From Chloroflexota bacterium (GTDB lineage: Bacteria > Chloroflexota > Anaerolineae > Anaerolineales > Villigracilaceae), in assembly GCA_021796315.1 (NCBI GenBank), contig JAJYOH010000085.1, positions 1-14,671 on the forward strand: DNA of 14,671 nt. Direction: 5' to 3'. Shown piece after piece: positions 1 to 7,200 of the stretch (positions within the stretch are counted from its first letter, which is position 1; each line of letters starts with the position of its first letter). Below the pieces are notes generated by a model. That model worked only from the letters and a program-made list of their open reading frames with translations, was not told where the DNA came from and searched no databases. The position numbers were made by a program, and so were the translations under genes.

Positions 1-39
1 AGGCGCAATGGCTTGTAAAAGTGCTAAAATCTCTGTCAT
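1..39 (-). CDS. possible 5' end of a minus-strand gene cut by the window edge
   Basis: An ATG at 39 on the minus strand opens a frame that stays open for 13 codons to the window edge and reads MTEILALLQAIAP. A weak purine-rich stretch (GGAAAAG) lies about 5-11 nt upstream. The N-terminus recalls the first residues of some IS701-like DDE transposases, but 13 residues are far too few to assign a family. It may be only a chance open frame inside the left end of the TnpB element. Confidence 0.2.
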   Translation of the reverse strand, partial: MTEILALLQAIAP

Positions 40-93
40 GGGCTTTTCCGAGTAGGTTGGGTTGTGAGAGACACAACTTTACTCGATTAGCCC
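40..93. repeat. large imperfect hairpin upstream of tnpB (candidate left-end structure)
   Basis: Three nested complementary pairs stack in order: GGGCT (40-44) with AGCCC (89-93), CGAGTA (49-54) with TACTCG (80-85), and GTTGTG (61-66) with CACAAC (72-77). The apical loop is AGAGA. Unpaired bases between the stems make small internal loops, the largest being 6 against 2 nt. IS200/IS605 elements carry subterminal imperfect palindromes at their ends, so this fits the left end of the tnpB element. It could instead belong to a gene reading leftward from position 39. Confidence 0.5.
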
Positions 94-133
94 TATTTCA
101 TTCGTCTAATTTTGGCGAAGGTATTGACTATAT

Positions 134-1276
134 ATGAAGACTTTCAAATACCGCCTCCGGCCGTCCAAAAGCCAACGAACCAAACTTTTGCAAATACTGG
201 AAGTATGTCGTTGGGTCTACAACGAAACCCTTGCTATTCGCAAAAAAACTTGGGAACAGGAGCGAAAGACGCTTTCTCTGTACGATACAAACAAACTGCT
301 GACTCTCTGGAAACAGGAACACCCTGAATTGAAGGGAACATTTTCTCAAGTTTTGCAGAATGCTCAAGAGCGGGTTGATCTGGCTTTCAAAGCATTCTTC
401 CGCAGAGTAAAGGCAGGTGAGAAGCCGGGCTATCCACGTTTTCGAGGCTATGGCTGGTACGACAGTTTTACCTTCAAGCAGTTGGGTTTTAAATTATTGG
501 ATCCTATTTTTAACACACGACATGGCAGCCAAGGTTTGTATCTCTCTAAAATTGGAACAATAAAGATCATTCTGCATCGTCCCATCGAAGGACACATAAA
601 AACACTCACCATTCAAAGGGATGCCGTGGGTAACTGGTATGCCTGCTTCGCTTGTGAAGTAGAACTTGAATTAATGCCTTTTAACGAGTATGCAATCGGG
701 ATAGACATGGGATTGGAAAGGTTTGCCAAATTCTCGAACGGGGGCGAAATTGATAATCCCCGCTTCTTTCGAAGGGACGAGCAAGAATTGTCAAAAGCAC
801 AGCACAAACACTCGAAGGCAGGGAAAGATACATCGGAACGAATCAGACGACGAAAGGTTGTCATCCATATCTCTCAACGCATCGCTAATCGTCGCAAGAA
901 CTTTGCTCATCAGCGCAGCCGTGAATTGGTAAATAGTTTTGGTATGATCATCTTTGAAAACCTGCATATTCAGAACATGCTTCAAAACCATTGCTTGGCA
1001 AAAAGCATCTCGGATGCGGCTTGGAATCAACTGATAACTTACACCACGTACAAAGCTGAAAATGCTGGTCGTAGGGTTGTATTGGTTGATCCGCGCAATA
1101 CATCCAAGAAATGCTCTCGTTGTGGTGAAATGGTTGAAAAGCCTTTGTCTGCTCGGGTTCATTCATGTCCTGTGTGTGGTCTGGTGATGGATCGGGATCA
1201 AAACGCTGCTATTAACATTTTGGGATTGGGGCTACAATCCCTAGGTAATGCCCTAGAAGCTCCCACCTTTAGGTGA
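134..1276 (+). CDS. tnpB: TnpB, RNA-guided DNA endonuclease of an IS200/IS605-type element
   Basis: This 380-residue protein is a full-length TnpB (formerly OrfB transposase), the omega-RNA-guided nuclease ancestral to Cas12. The N-terminus MKTFKYRLRP followed by a helical region ending in a KPGYPRFRG motif (residues 97-105) is the usual TnpB start. The RuvC-like catalytic triad looks intact: D191 in GIDMGL, E275 in IIFEN, and the third acidic residue in DRDQNAAINI (353-362). A zinc ribbon lies between the second and third motifs, with cysteine pairs C327/C330 and C345/C348. The start at 134 has a GAAGG about 13 nt upstream, which is weak. The C-terminal codons overlap predicted RNA hairpins, as expected for a gene whose 3' end doubles as guide-RNA scaffold. 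There is no frameshift or internal stop, so it may be active. No tnpA partner is present in the window. Confidence 0.95.
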   Translation: MKTFKYRLRPSKSQRTKLLQILEVCRWVYNETLAIRKKTWEQERKTLSLYDTNKLLTLWKQEHPELKGTFSQVLQNAQERVDLAFKAFFRRVKAGEKPGYPRFRGYGWYDSFTFKQLGFKLLDPIFNTRHGSQGLYLSKIGTIKIILHRPIEGHIKTLTIQRDAVGNWYACFACEVELELMPFNEYAIGIDMGLERFAKFSNGGEIDNPRFFRRDEQELSKAQHKHSKAGKDTSERIRRRKVVIHISQRIANRRKNFAHQRSRELVNSFGMIIFENLHIQNMLQNHCLAKSISDAAWNQLITYTTYKAENAGRRVVLVDPRNTSKKCSRCGEMVEKPLSARVHSCPVCGLVMDRDQNAAINILGLGLQSLGNALEAPTFR

Positions 1277-1290
1277 GGGGAATAGCCACG
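1150..1290 (+). ncRNA. candidate omega RNA (reRNA) scaffold overlapping the tnpB 3' end
   Basis: TnpB guide RNAs are made from the 3' end of tnpB and the element's right end. Two hairpins are visible here. One is CTAGG (1241-1245) with CCTAG (1252-1256). The other has CACC (1264-1267) paired to GGTG (1272-1275) across a TTTA loop, continuing past one C/A mismatch into CTCC with GGGG. The second hairpin spans the tnpB stop and closely resembles the hairpins at the ends of many IS1341/IS605 elements. The 5' limit of the RNA is a guess, and the exact right end, which sets where the guide begins, is not known. Confidence 0.4.
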
Positions 1291-1319
1291 TTGACGGCTC
1301 TACTTTGCCATGATAGAAT
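1291..1319 (+). promoter_or_regulatory. sigma70-type promoter of tRNA-Lys
   Basis: The -35 box TTGACG (1291-1296) and -10 box TAGAAT (1314-1319) are separated by exactly 17 nt. The predicted transcription start near 1326 lies about 20 nt before the mature tRNA 5' end. The promoter begins only 15 nt after the tnpB stop codon, so it sits at or just beyond the right end of the inserted element. Confidence 0.65.
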
Positions 1320-1344
1320 GCAGTCCGCTTTACCAATCAAGGAT

Positions 1345-1416
1345 GGGCGCGTAGCTCAATGGCAGAGCAGTGGCCTTTTAAGCCATTGGTTGAGAGTTCG
1401 AATCTCTCCGCGCTCA
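1345..1416 (+). tRNA. tRNA-Lys (anticodon TTT)
   Basis: The full cloverleaf can be drawn. The acceptor arm GGGCGCG (1345-1351) pairs with CGCGCTC (1409-1415) with one G-U pair. The D stem is GCTC/GAGC (1354-1357/1365-1368). The anticodon stem spans 1370-1374/1382-1386 with loop CTTTTAA and anticodon TTT at 1377-1379. The T arm GAGAG/CTCTC encloses TTCGAAT. The discriminator is A1416 and no CCA is encoded. It has its own promoter and terminator, so it is an independent unit. Confidence 0.97.
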
Positions 1417-1426
1417 CAATTTTATC

Positions 1427-1448
1427 AGCCACCTACAAGGTGGCTTTT
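1427..1448 (+). terminator. intrinsic terminator of tRNA-Lys
   Basis: A perfect 8-bp stem, AGCCACCT (1427-1434) with AGGTGGCT (1438-1445), has a 3-nt ACA loop and a short T run (1445-1448). It begins 10 nt after the tRNA. The T tract is modest. The same stem could weakly stop transcripts arriving from the convergent HD-GYP gene. Confidence 0.8.
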
Positions 1449-1535
1449 GATTTAAGTTTGTCCCGAGAAATGAATTTCTAACTCCGCCATGCCTGCATTC
1501 CTAACCAGTCAGTAATAACGATTGGATTATTTAAT

Positions 1536-3017
1536 TTACGGATTGTCTGCTTCAATCATCCCTAGAAATTGTCTGGCAATTTCCGGGTCGAAATATTTGC
1601 CAATCTGCTCACGGATATATGCAATTGCTCTTGATGTGGGCCAGGCCGGCCTGTAAGGTCGATCTGAAGTAAGAGCATCATACACATCAACAATGCTAAA
1701 CAAGCGCGCATTAAGCGGTATTTGTGTCTCTTTTAGGCCATGCGGATATCCTGTGCCGTCCCACTTCTCATGATGGTAATGAGGAATATCCAAAGCCGCA
1801 CTGAGATATGAAATCGGCGATAGCAATTCATAAGCATAGCGCGGATGTTGACGAATTATCTGCCATTCTTCGGATGTTAACGGACCCGGTTTCAACAAGA
1901 TATTGTCTGGAATACCCATTTTGCCAATATCATGTAGAATGGCGCCTCGCTGAATGTCAACAAGCTCACTTTCGCCTACACCCAGCCGACGTGCCAACTT
2001 AAGAGTCAACTCAGTGACACGTTTTGTGTGGCCTTCCGTATCACGATCTCTTAACTCAAGCGCGCGTGACCAACCTTCAATCGTTGTATTGTATGCCAGG
2101 GTTAAGTCAAAATTAGCCCGTTGTAGATCTTTGAGCAATATGGCATTTTCTATGGCAATGGCAGCCTGGCCTGCCAGCGTTTCCATGAACTCCAACCAGT
2201 CGGCATCAGGATCAAGATGCATACGGTGGAAAATCTCAAGTACACCAAGAACATGTCCCTTTGCTACCAAAGGAATGCCATAATAAGATCGAAAACCCTC
2301 ATTGGGAAAATTAGGGGAGCGCAGAAAGCCTGTCTTGCCGCGTTGCAAATCAGAGACATTAATTACTTCCCGCTTCAAGACCGCCATCCCCGCATATCCC
2401 TCCCCAATGGACAGGCGTGTGCGCTGCAAAGCCTTTGTACGAAAACCGATACCATTCGCAAATTCAAGGATGTGAGTTTGCGAATTTAACAACAAAATGT
2501 CTGCCGCATCCACATCCAATTGTGCGGCAACCTGTTTCAACACTACTGAAAGAGCCAGATTGAGATCATGGCTGGATGAAATCGCCAGGTCAATGGACCG
2601 GAGAGCGGCCAGCCGTTTAAGTTGACGCTGAATCTTTTCCTCAGCATTTTTATGCCTGGTTATATCCCGAATAATAACAATCACCCTGGCTTGTGATAAG
2701 GGAACAAGCCGCGCCTCAAACCAATATTCCGTGTCAATGAGCTTTAACGAGTATTCGAGCGGCAAGATCTCTTCGTTGGTCACTGTTCGTTCAAGAGCAT
2801 TGGAAATACTTTGCCTTACTTCCGGCGGTAAAACACTCTGCAAGCGCTTTCCGGGAAAAATTTCAGGAGTAGTATAAAATAAGGTTGAGTTACCGGCCCT
2901 ATAATCCAAAATAGTTCCATCATGATCTACGACAAAAAGCAGATCAGAAAATGTTTGGAAAATTGCGTTTAATTGAGTTAATGCGCTTGGCAGGTTTTCT
3001 AATGCCATGTCTACCAT
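1536..3017 (-). CDS. PAS-GAF-HD-GYP protein, probable cyclic-di-GMP phosphodiesterase
   Basis: This 493-residue soluble protein joins two sensory domains to an HD-GYP output domain, which in characterised members hydrolyses cyclic di-GMP. Residues about 15-130 form a PAS domain (LLFVVDHDGTILDY near 26-39, closing with IIRDITRHK). A GAF domain spans about 140-292, with the YYGIPLVAKGHVLGVLEIF core near 245-263. A helix connects to HD-GYP at about 305-487. Metal and catalytic signatures are present: H330 in EGHTKRV, the HD pair H362/D363 in LHDIGK, HHEKWDGTGYP (415-425) with the diagnostic GYP, and DVYDALTSDRPYR (444-456). No membrane segment is seen. M1 or M4 could be the start; neither has a good Shine-Dalgarno. 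It is the last gene of the long minus-strand block, after a 120-nt gap containing an inverted repeat. Substrate specificity (c-di-GMP or another dinucleotide) is inferred from the family. Confidence 0.93.
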   Translation of the reverse strand: MVDMALENLPSALTQLNAIFQTFSDLLFVVDHDGTILDYRAGNSTLFYTTPEIFPGKRLQSVLPPEVRQSISNALERTVTNEEILPLEYSLKLIDTEYWFEARLVPLSQARVIVIIRDITRHKNAEEKIQRQLKRLAALRSIDLAISSSHDLNLALSVVLKQVAAQLDVDAADILLLNSQTHILEFANGIGFRTKALQRTRLSIGEGYAGMAVLKREVINVSDLQRGKTGFLRSPNFPNEGFRSYYGIPLVAKGHVLGVLEIFHRMHLDPDADWLEFMETLAGQAAIAIENAILLKDLQRANFDLTLAYNTTIEGWSRALELRDRDTEGHTKRVTELTLKLARRLGVGESELVDIQRGAILHDIGKMGIPDNILLKPGPLTSEEWQIIRQHPRYAYELLSPISYLSAALDIPHYHHEKWDGTGYPHGLKETQIPLNARLFSIVDVYDALTSDRPYRPAWPTSRAIAYIREQIGKYFDPEIARQFLGMIEADNP

Positions 3018-3029
3018 AGTTATTTATTA

Positions 3030-3070
3030 GGGGACGCGGGACGCGATGACTCCCTTATCACCACGTCCCC
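3030..3070. repeat. GC-rich inverted repeat between the NHLP-like gene and the HD-GYP gene
   Basis: GGGGACG (3030-3036) is complementary to CGTCCCC (3064-3070). The left arm is followed by a second GGGACGC copy (3038-3044), so alternative pairings are possible. It lies just downstream of the gene ending at 3138 but lacks a T run in that direction, so it is not a convincing terminator. It may be a small dispersed repeat. The rest of 3018-3137 shows nothing else recognisable. Confidence 0.4.
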
Positions 3071-3137
3071 TTTCCACCGCGTCGCTCCGGTAATACCAGG
3101 CCAATAGCATTGCATCGCGCACATACAAGGTGAAACA

Positions 3138-3407
3138 TCATTTCCCGAGTGTCTGAACGATCTGTTTTGCAAGATCAGTTAACGATTTTGCATTGATGGA
3201 GACAATAAGAAACGTCTCTTCTCTGCTTAGAGCGAAATCCCTTCCTAAATAGCCTCCCTGAAGGGCCGCTTCGGGATCGTTAAGCAACATTTCTCGAAAA
3301 TTTTGATTCACCACCGCCGCCGCAAATACATTGCTCAATCCGGGGTGAGACTCCTGTAAATCGGTTTTAAACGATAAGTTTGTTGCGAACGTTTTAGATG
3401 TAATCAA
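3138..3407 (-). CDS. small Os1348/NHLP-clan-like protein (RiPP-leader-like)
   Basis: This 89-residue protein has a core resembling the Os1348 branch of the nitrile-hydratase-leader-peptide clan. It reads VVNQNFREMLLNDPEAAL (residues 32-49), then LSREETFLIVSINAKSLTDLAKQI (60-83). In NHLP leaders the EFRExLLxDPEAAL pattern is the recognition part of precursors for modified peptides (RiPPs). Here the sequence after the pattern is short and not obviously a modifiable core, and no cyclodehydratase, lanthionine or radical-SAM maturase is in the window, so a precursor role is unproven. It starts with TTG at 3407, supported by AGGAGAAAGGG just upstream with AAGGG 6 nt from the start. The first 14 nt overlap the end of the DUF5317 gene, indicating translational coupling. 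The family assignment is by pattern recognition only. Confidence 0.7.
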   Translation of the reverse strand: MITSKTFATNLSFKTDLQESHPGLSNVFAAAVVNQNFREMLLNDPEAALQGGYLGRDFALSREETFLIVSINAKSLTDLAKQIVQTLGK

Positions 3408-3993
3408 GATGAACCCTTTCTCCTGACACTATCGTGGTTTTACTAGTTGGGTGCGCCAAAAGCCAGAATATACCCAATCCAACCAAAATGTCTCCTAAGC
3501 TGAAAGCTACCTTATAAGGAATCCAGTCTGGCAAGAGAAAACGATCTGACAGGAACTCAAACTGCGTGTTCTGCGCAAGCAGAAGAACATCCTTTTGTCC
3601 AAACCGGCTGCCCAGATTCATAAGCCCTAAGATATCGGTTCCAGCCAACCGGCTTGCAGTTTGTGGACTAATGGGCATCCACCCGCCATTGGCAACTATC
3701 ACGGTCAGATTGAGCACAAGACCGGCTAATAGAATCGGCATCCCGGGTAAGCGACGATTTTGCCAGGCAAAGGCTGAAAAGAGAATCAGCGACATCAACA
3801 ACACAATCGACGCAAGCCAGTCAACTAACAGGTGACGGGTGGCAGGCAAATATGCGACTACGAGCTGTGGAAAAAATGCAGCGAAGGCCAGCCACGTAGA
3901 TTGTAGGGCAGGAATCTGGTAAGCTTGATGATGCCAACCGGCCCAGACTAGGCCAGCCAACAGGCCGGCTACTAATGCAACAAGAAGAAGCAT
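3394..3993 (-). CDS. DUF5317-family integral membrane protein
   Basis: This 199-residue protein has about five hydrophobic membrane segments (near residues 1-19, 33-50, 57-77, 85-101 and 161-180). The conserved-looking signatures NGGWMPIS (102-109) and AFSLGDILVGLG (163-174) match the bacterial DUF5317 pattern as I remember it. The function is unknown. The gene starts 16 nt after the double stop of the 47-residue peptide gene and overlaps the following NHLP-like gene by 14 nt, so the three look like one operon. No good Shine-Dalgarno precedes its ATG, which suggests reinitiation from the peptide gene. Given this context it could process, export or sense the neighbouring peptide, but that is speculation. 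Confidence 0.8.
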   Translation of the reverse strand: MLLLVALVAGLLAGLVWAGWHHQAYQIPALQSTWLAFAAFFPQLVVAYLPATRHLLVDWLASIVLLMSLILFSAFAWQNRRLPGMPILLAGLVLNLTVIVANGGWMPISPQTASRLAGTDILGLMNLGSRFGQKDVLLLAQNTQFEFLSDRFLLPDWIPYKVAFSLGDILVGLGIFWLLAHPTSKTTIVSGERVHLDYI

Positions 3994-4009
3994 TTTTGCT
4001 GATTATTTA

Positions 4010-4153
4010 TCAATGAGGGGAAATTCCTCCGGAAGCAGGCGCGCCGATACCGAGAACTAACATCGCCAAGGCAAGAATAGCTAAAATTGTTTGAATGTGC
4101 TGACGATTAATCTTGCTGGCAAGTAATGTAATATGAGAAAAAGTATTTTTCAT
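4010..4153 (-). CDS. 47-residue hydrophobic peptide with signal-peptide character
   Basis: This short gene starts at an ATG at 4153 and ends with adjacent TGA and TAA stops. A clear ribosome-binding site, GAAAGGA, lies about 8 nt upstream. The predicted peptide has a basic N-terminal part (SKINRQH, residues 13-19) and a hydrophobic run IQTILAILALAMLVLGIG (20-37). The APA at 38-40 could be a signal peptidase I site and would release a C-terminal heptapeptide SGGISPH. Alternatively it is a single-pass membrane miniprotein. It is the first gene of an apparent operon with DUF5317 and the NHLP-like gene. I do not recognise an established family. The strong ribosome-binding site and tight spacing support it being real; cleavage and a signalling role are inference. 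Confidence 0.75.
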   Translation of the reverse strand: MKNTFSHITLLASKINRQHIQTILAILALAMLVLGIGAPASGGISPH

Positions 4154-4160
4154 GGGAAAT

Positions 4161-4196
4161 TATCCTTTCGAGTTTGTTATTGATGTTCAAAGGATA
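4161..4196 (-). promoter_or_regulatory. 5'-leader hairpin that can cover the peptide gene's ribosome-binding site
   Basis: On the minus strand, TATCCTTT (4196-4189) is perfectly complementary to AAAGGATA (4168-4161), with a 20-nt loop. The second arm contains the AAAGGA Shine-Dalgarno of the 47-residue peptide gene. Pairing would occlude translation initiation. An 8-bp stem with few G-C pairs is only moderately stable, so regulation is a possibility, not a conclusion. Confidence 0.4.
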
Positions 4197-4204
4197 CAAC
4201 CCAT

Positions 4205-4228
4205 CAGGCTTCAAAACAGGCTTCAAAA
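4205..4228. promoter_or_regulatory. tandem 12-bp direct repeat, candidate activator site
   Basis: Two perfect copies of CAGGCTTCAAAA lie head to tail (4205-4216, 4217-4228); on the transcribed strand each reads TTTTGAAGCCTG. A third TTTGAA occurs at 4191-4186 on the minus strand, exactly two 12-nt periods further on. They lie 52-75 nt upstream of the peptide gene start and just beyond the terminator of the BTAD regulator. BTAD/SARP activators in Streptomyces bind short direct repeats near -35, so this is a natural candidate site for the adjacent regulator. Confidence 0.5.
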
Positions 4229-4234
4229 GATTAG

Positions 4235-4261
4235 AAAAAACGGCCCAACGGGCCGTTTTTT
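4235..4261 (-). terminator. strong intrinsic terminator after the STAND-BTAD regulator gene
   Basis: The sequence is fully palindromic: six A, CGGCCC (4241-4246), an AAC loop, GGGCCG (4250-4255), then six T. It starts 17 nt beyond the regulator's stop codon at 4278. Because A6 and T6 flank the stem it could work in both directions. It insulates the peptide operon from readthrough of the regulator gene. Confidence 0.92.
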
Positions 4262-4277
4262 CTGAGAAACAAAGCAA

Positions 4278-7200
4278 TTACGAAATCAACTTTTTGTAAA
4301 GCTCTTGGGTCTCATCCGATGGAGGCAAATCAAATACTTTTTGCATGGTCTCTTCACATGTTCGATAGGTATGAATAATGGATGCGCGGTCACCCATGCG
4401 ATAGTAAATTTGCATTATTAGACGATAGATCGCCTCAAAAGTGGCGTCGTATTCTAAGGCGCGCTGACATATTTGGAGCGCTTTTGGTCTTTGCCCATCT
4501 TTGAAGTACAACTCTGCCAATTCCAGTGAAGCTGTAAGAAATTTTTGGCTCAAACGTTCCCTTTCAGGCCAGGCCCAGATTGCGTTAATATCCTCCAGAT
4601 ATTTTCCGTGCACCAAATCAATCGCCTTTTGGTAGAAAGTGATTTGCTCTGCGGGGGCAGGCAAAGATTTAGCCTTGACGAAGTAGGCATCAAAAGCCTC
4701 CACATCATATTCGTGCTCTATGGTTGAATTAAATCGGTAATAATCGTGTTCGAAGAGAATGGTATCTTGACCTACCGCGCGTCGCAAGCGATACATTTCA
4801 TTCTTAAAGCGCAATTTGAGTCTTGCTGGCTCTTCAGTATTTTGCCAAAGCGTCTCCCCAATCTGCTCTCTGGTTAGCGGCTTATTCTCAGTCAGAAAAT
4901 AAAAGAATAGTTCGCGGACAGACTGTGTTTGCCACTCAGTTATACTAATCTTTTTGCCGCCCACCCATATTTCCCCTCTTCCAAATGCGCGAATATCTAG
5001 ACTAGGAGTTGGGATTTCCATCACATGCGTAAGTCGTCTCAGCTGACGACGCGTTTTTGGCAACCGTCTGTCAAGAAAATATACTTTTTCAAACAAGTCG
5101 CGCAAAATCCGTTTGACATCAGGATTATTTTTCTGATCATCCAACCACTCACGTACTTGCCGGAATACAACAACCGTAAAATTATCGATTTGATTCGAAT
5201 GTTGTAAGGCAATTTTTATTTCTTCTCCTGCAGATGCCTGGTTTCCTGCTTGGGATTTAGCGGCCGCCAACCAGAGACAACTCCAGATTATTTCCCTTTT
5301 TAATTCATTCTCGGAGAAAAGCCGTTTAGATTCTTCCAGTTCCAAAATGGCCTTTTGGTTTTTTTTCTCCAACAATAAAATTCGTCCTCGCATAAGGCAA
5401 TAAAGACCATATTCATAATTTGAATCACCGGATTTAATTGATGAAGCTCTTTGATCAAGAATATGGCGGGCCTGGGATATATTGCTCTTCGAAAGTGCCA
5501 AATTAACTTCTGCAAGAGTCAAGTAATTGATGAGAAAACTTTCCCCAAGCTGTTGCACTAAATCTGTAACTTGTCGATAATGTCGCTCTGCCAATTCAAA
5601 ATCCTCAACCTCAACATATAGATCACCTAAGCCGATTAATACTAATGCCTCCATGCGTTTGTAGCCGCTTCGTTGAGCACAAAGCAGGCCTTCTTCCAAT
5701 ACGTGGGATGCTTGTTCGTATTCGCCTTGTTGGTGATATAGAACTCCCAAATTATTAAGCAGGTTCGCCTGCGACCAAAGATCCCCTGCCTGGCGGGCAA
5801 GTTCAAGGGCATTTTCATATGAAGCTTTAGCGCCCTTGTAATTACCCATTGCAGCATAAACCATGCCAGTTTCCAGTATTAGCATTGAAACGGAAGGGAC
5901 ATCATTTACATTTTTATAAATATCCAAAGCTCTTTCCAAATACTCTGCTGACCGGACGATTTGTCCTTGCTGATATGAACTGAGCCCCTTGATACGTAAT
6001 GCATCTGCAAAATTCCATTGTAAATCGTCATTATTTTCAGTAATCAGCGTGGCATCACTCGCATCTTGGATTGCACTCTTATAATCTCCGAGTAATCGAT
6101 ACACATTTCCACGCCGAACCAATGCTAGCGCTAAACCATCAATATCGTTTTGTTCCCGAAATTTTAAGATAGCTCGGTTGAGCAATATTACCGCTTCAGA
6201 GAGATTTCCCTTTGAAGTCTCAACAGCCCCTCTCAACGACAACAACCCCGGTCTCTTCTGAACAATTGACGGCGGCAAATCTTTCAGCCACGAATCCAGT
6301 GTGAGCATGGCATGTTGATACATGGGAATGCCGGCACGCTCGATCAAGTCTGCCAGGGCGTTGACATCGCCCAACTGTTTATAAAGCTGGTAAGCCTTTT
6401 CCCATTCGCCGCGCGTTTCGTTGAACTGCGCCAGGCGTTCCAAAATCGGTCTGACTTCTTTGGGATATTCGCGCCGGAAACGTTCCTGGAGATAGTCGCG
6501 GAACAAATGATGATATCTCAACCATTGACCATTTGTCCCGACCGGCAAAGCAAATAAATTTTTCTGGACTATCGTCTCCAACAATTTCGCCCAGTCTTGC
6601 GGCTTGGAATACAGCGGCGCAAGGACAGCTTCGCACAGAGGAATGTCAAATTCTTCAAGAAGGGAACTTCGCAGAAGGAAAATCCGTAAAGCATCTGACT
6701 GGTGTTCCAATACCTGCTGACCGAGATAATCAAAAACGCTGACGCCGATTCCATGTGATGGCCGGAAATTAGTTCCGTCGGAGCGGACCAGTTCAACATC
6801 CGCAAATTGCAGGCCGGTGATCCATCCCTCGGTGGTTTCGACAAGTTTACGGGCATCATCATCGGATAGATGAATTTGCTGATTTTGAGCCAGCAGAGCC
6901 TGGATTTCTTCCGGGCGAAAAGAAAGGTCCGAAAAATCCAGGCCGCCCACTTGTTCACGAGCTACCAACAAAGTCATGTCAGAAAGTTCAGGCAGGGAGC
7001 GGGAGGAAAGGATCAGATGGCAATTCTCGCCGACCAGTTGAACAAACCGGTTAACAAAATATTGTATGGGGCGCACCTCATCCAGCAAATGAAAATCGTC
7101 AAGGACCAGGACAAAGTGCTCCTGAATTTCATCATAGATTTCATTGACCAGCGTAACCAGTAAACGCTCCATCCCATCGTCAAGGCTGGTCAGAGTGTTG

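Larger units (their letters stand above)
40..1290 (+). mobile_element. IS200/IS605-superfamily element carrying only tnpB
   Basis: The element contains a single gene, tnpB, with a long imperfect hairpin upstream and a compact hairpin spanning the tnpB stop codon. Both are typical of this superfamily. No Y1 tyrosine transposase (tnpA) is visible, so it would depend on a TnpA supplied in trans. The boundaries are approximate. The right edge is set just before the tRNA-Lys promoter at 1291, because that promoter presumably belongs to the host. The left edge could lie before position 40 or outside the window. These elements make no target-site duplication, so the ends cannot be fixed without an empty-site allele. 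Confidence 0.6.

Noticed and set aside
1284..1299. AGCC/GGCT hairpin as the right end of the IS element
   Set aside because: It is only 4 bp with an 8-nt loop and overlaps the -35 box of tRNA-Lys; too weak to define an element end.
1273..1455. 60-residue plus-strand frame after tnpB
   Set aside because: It covers the tRNA-Lys promoter, the tRNA and its terminator, so it is a non-coding artefact.
3030..3070. Inverted repeat as an intrinsic terminator of the peptide operon
   Set aside because: There is no T run after the stem in the direction of transcription and the loop is 27 nt, so termination is not supported.
4205..4228. Tandem 12-bp repeat as a CRISPR or recombination site
   Set aside because: There are only two perfect units with no spacers and no integrase or Cas gene nearby; the promoter position fits a regulator site better.
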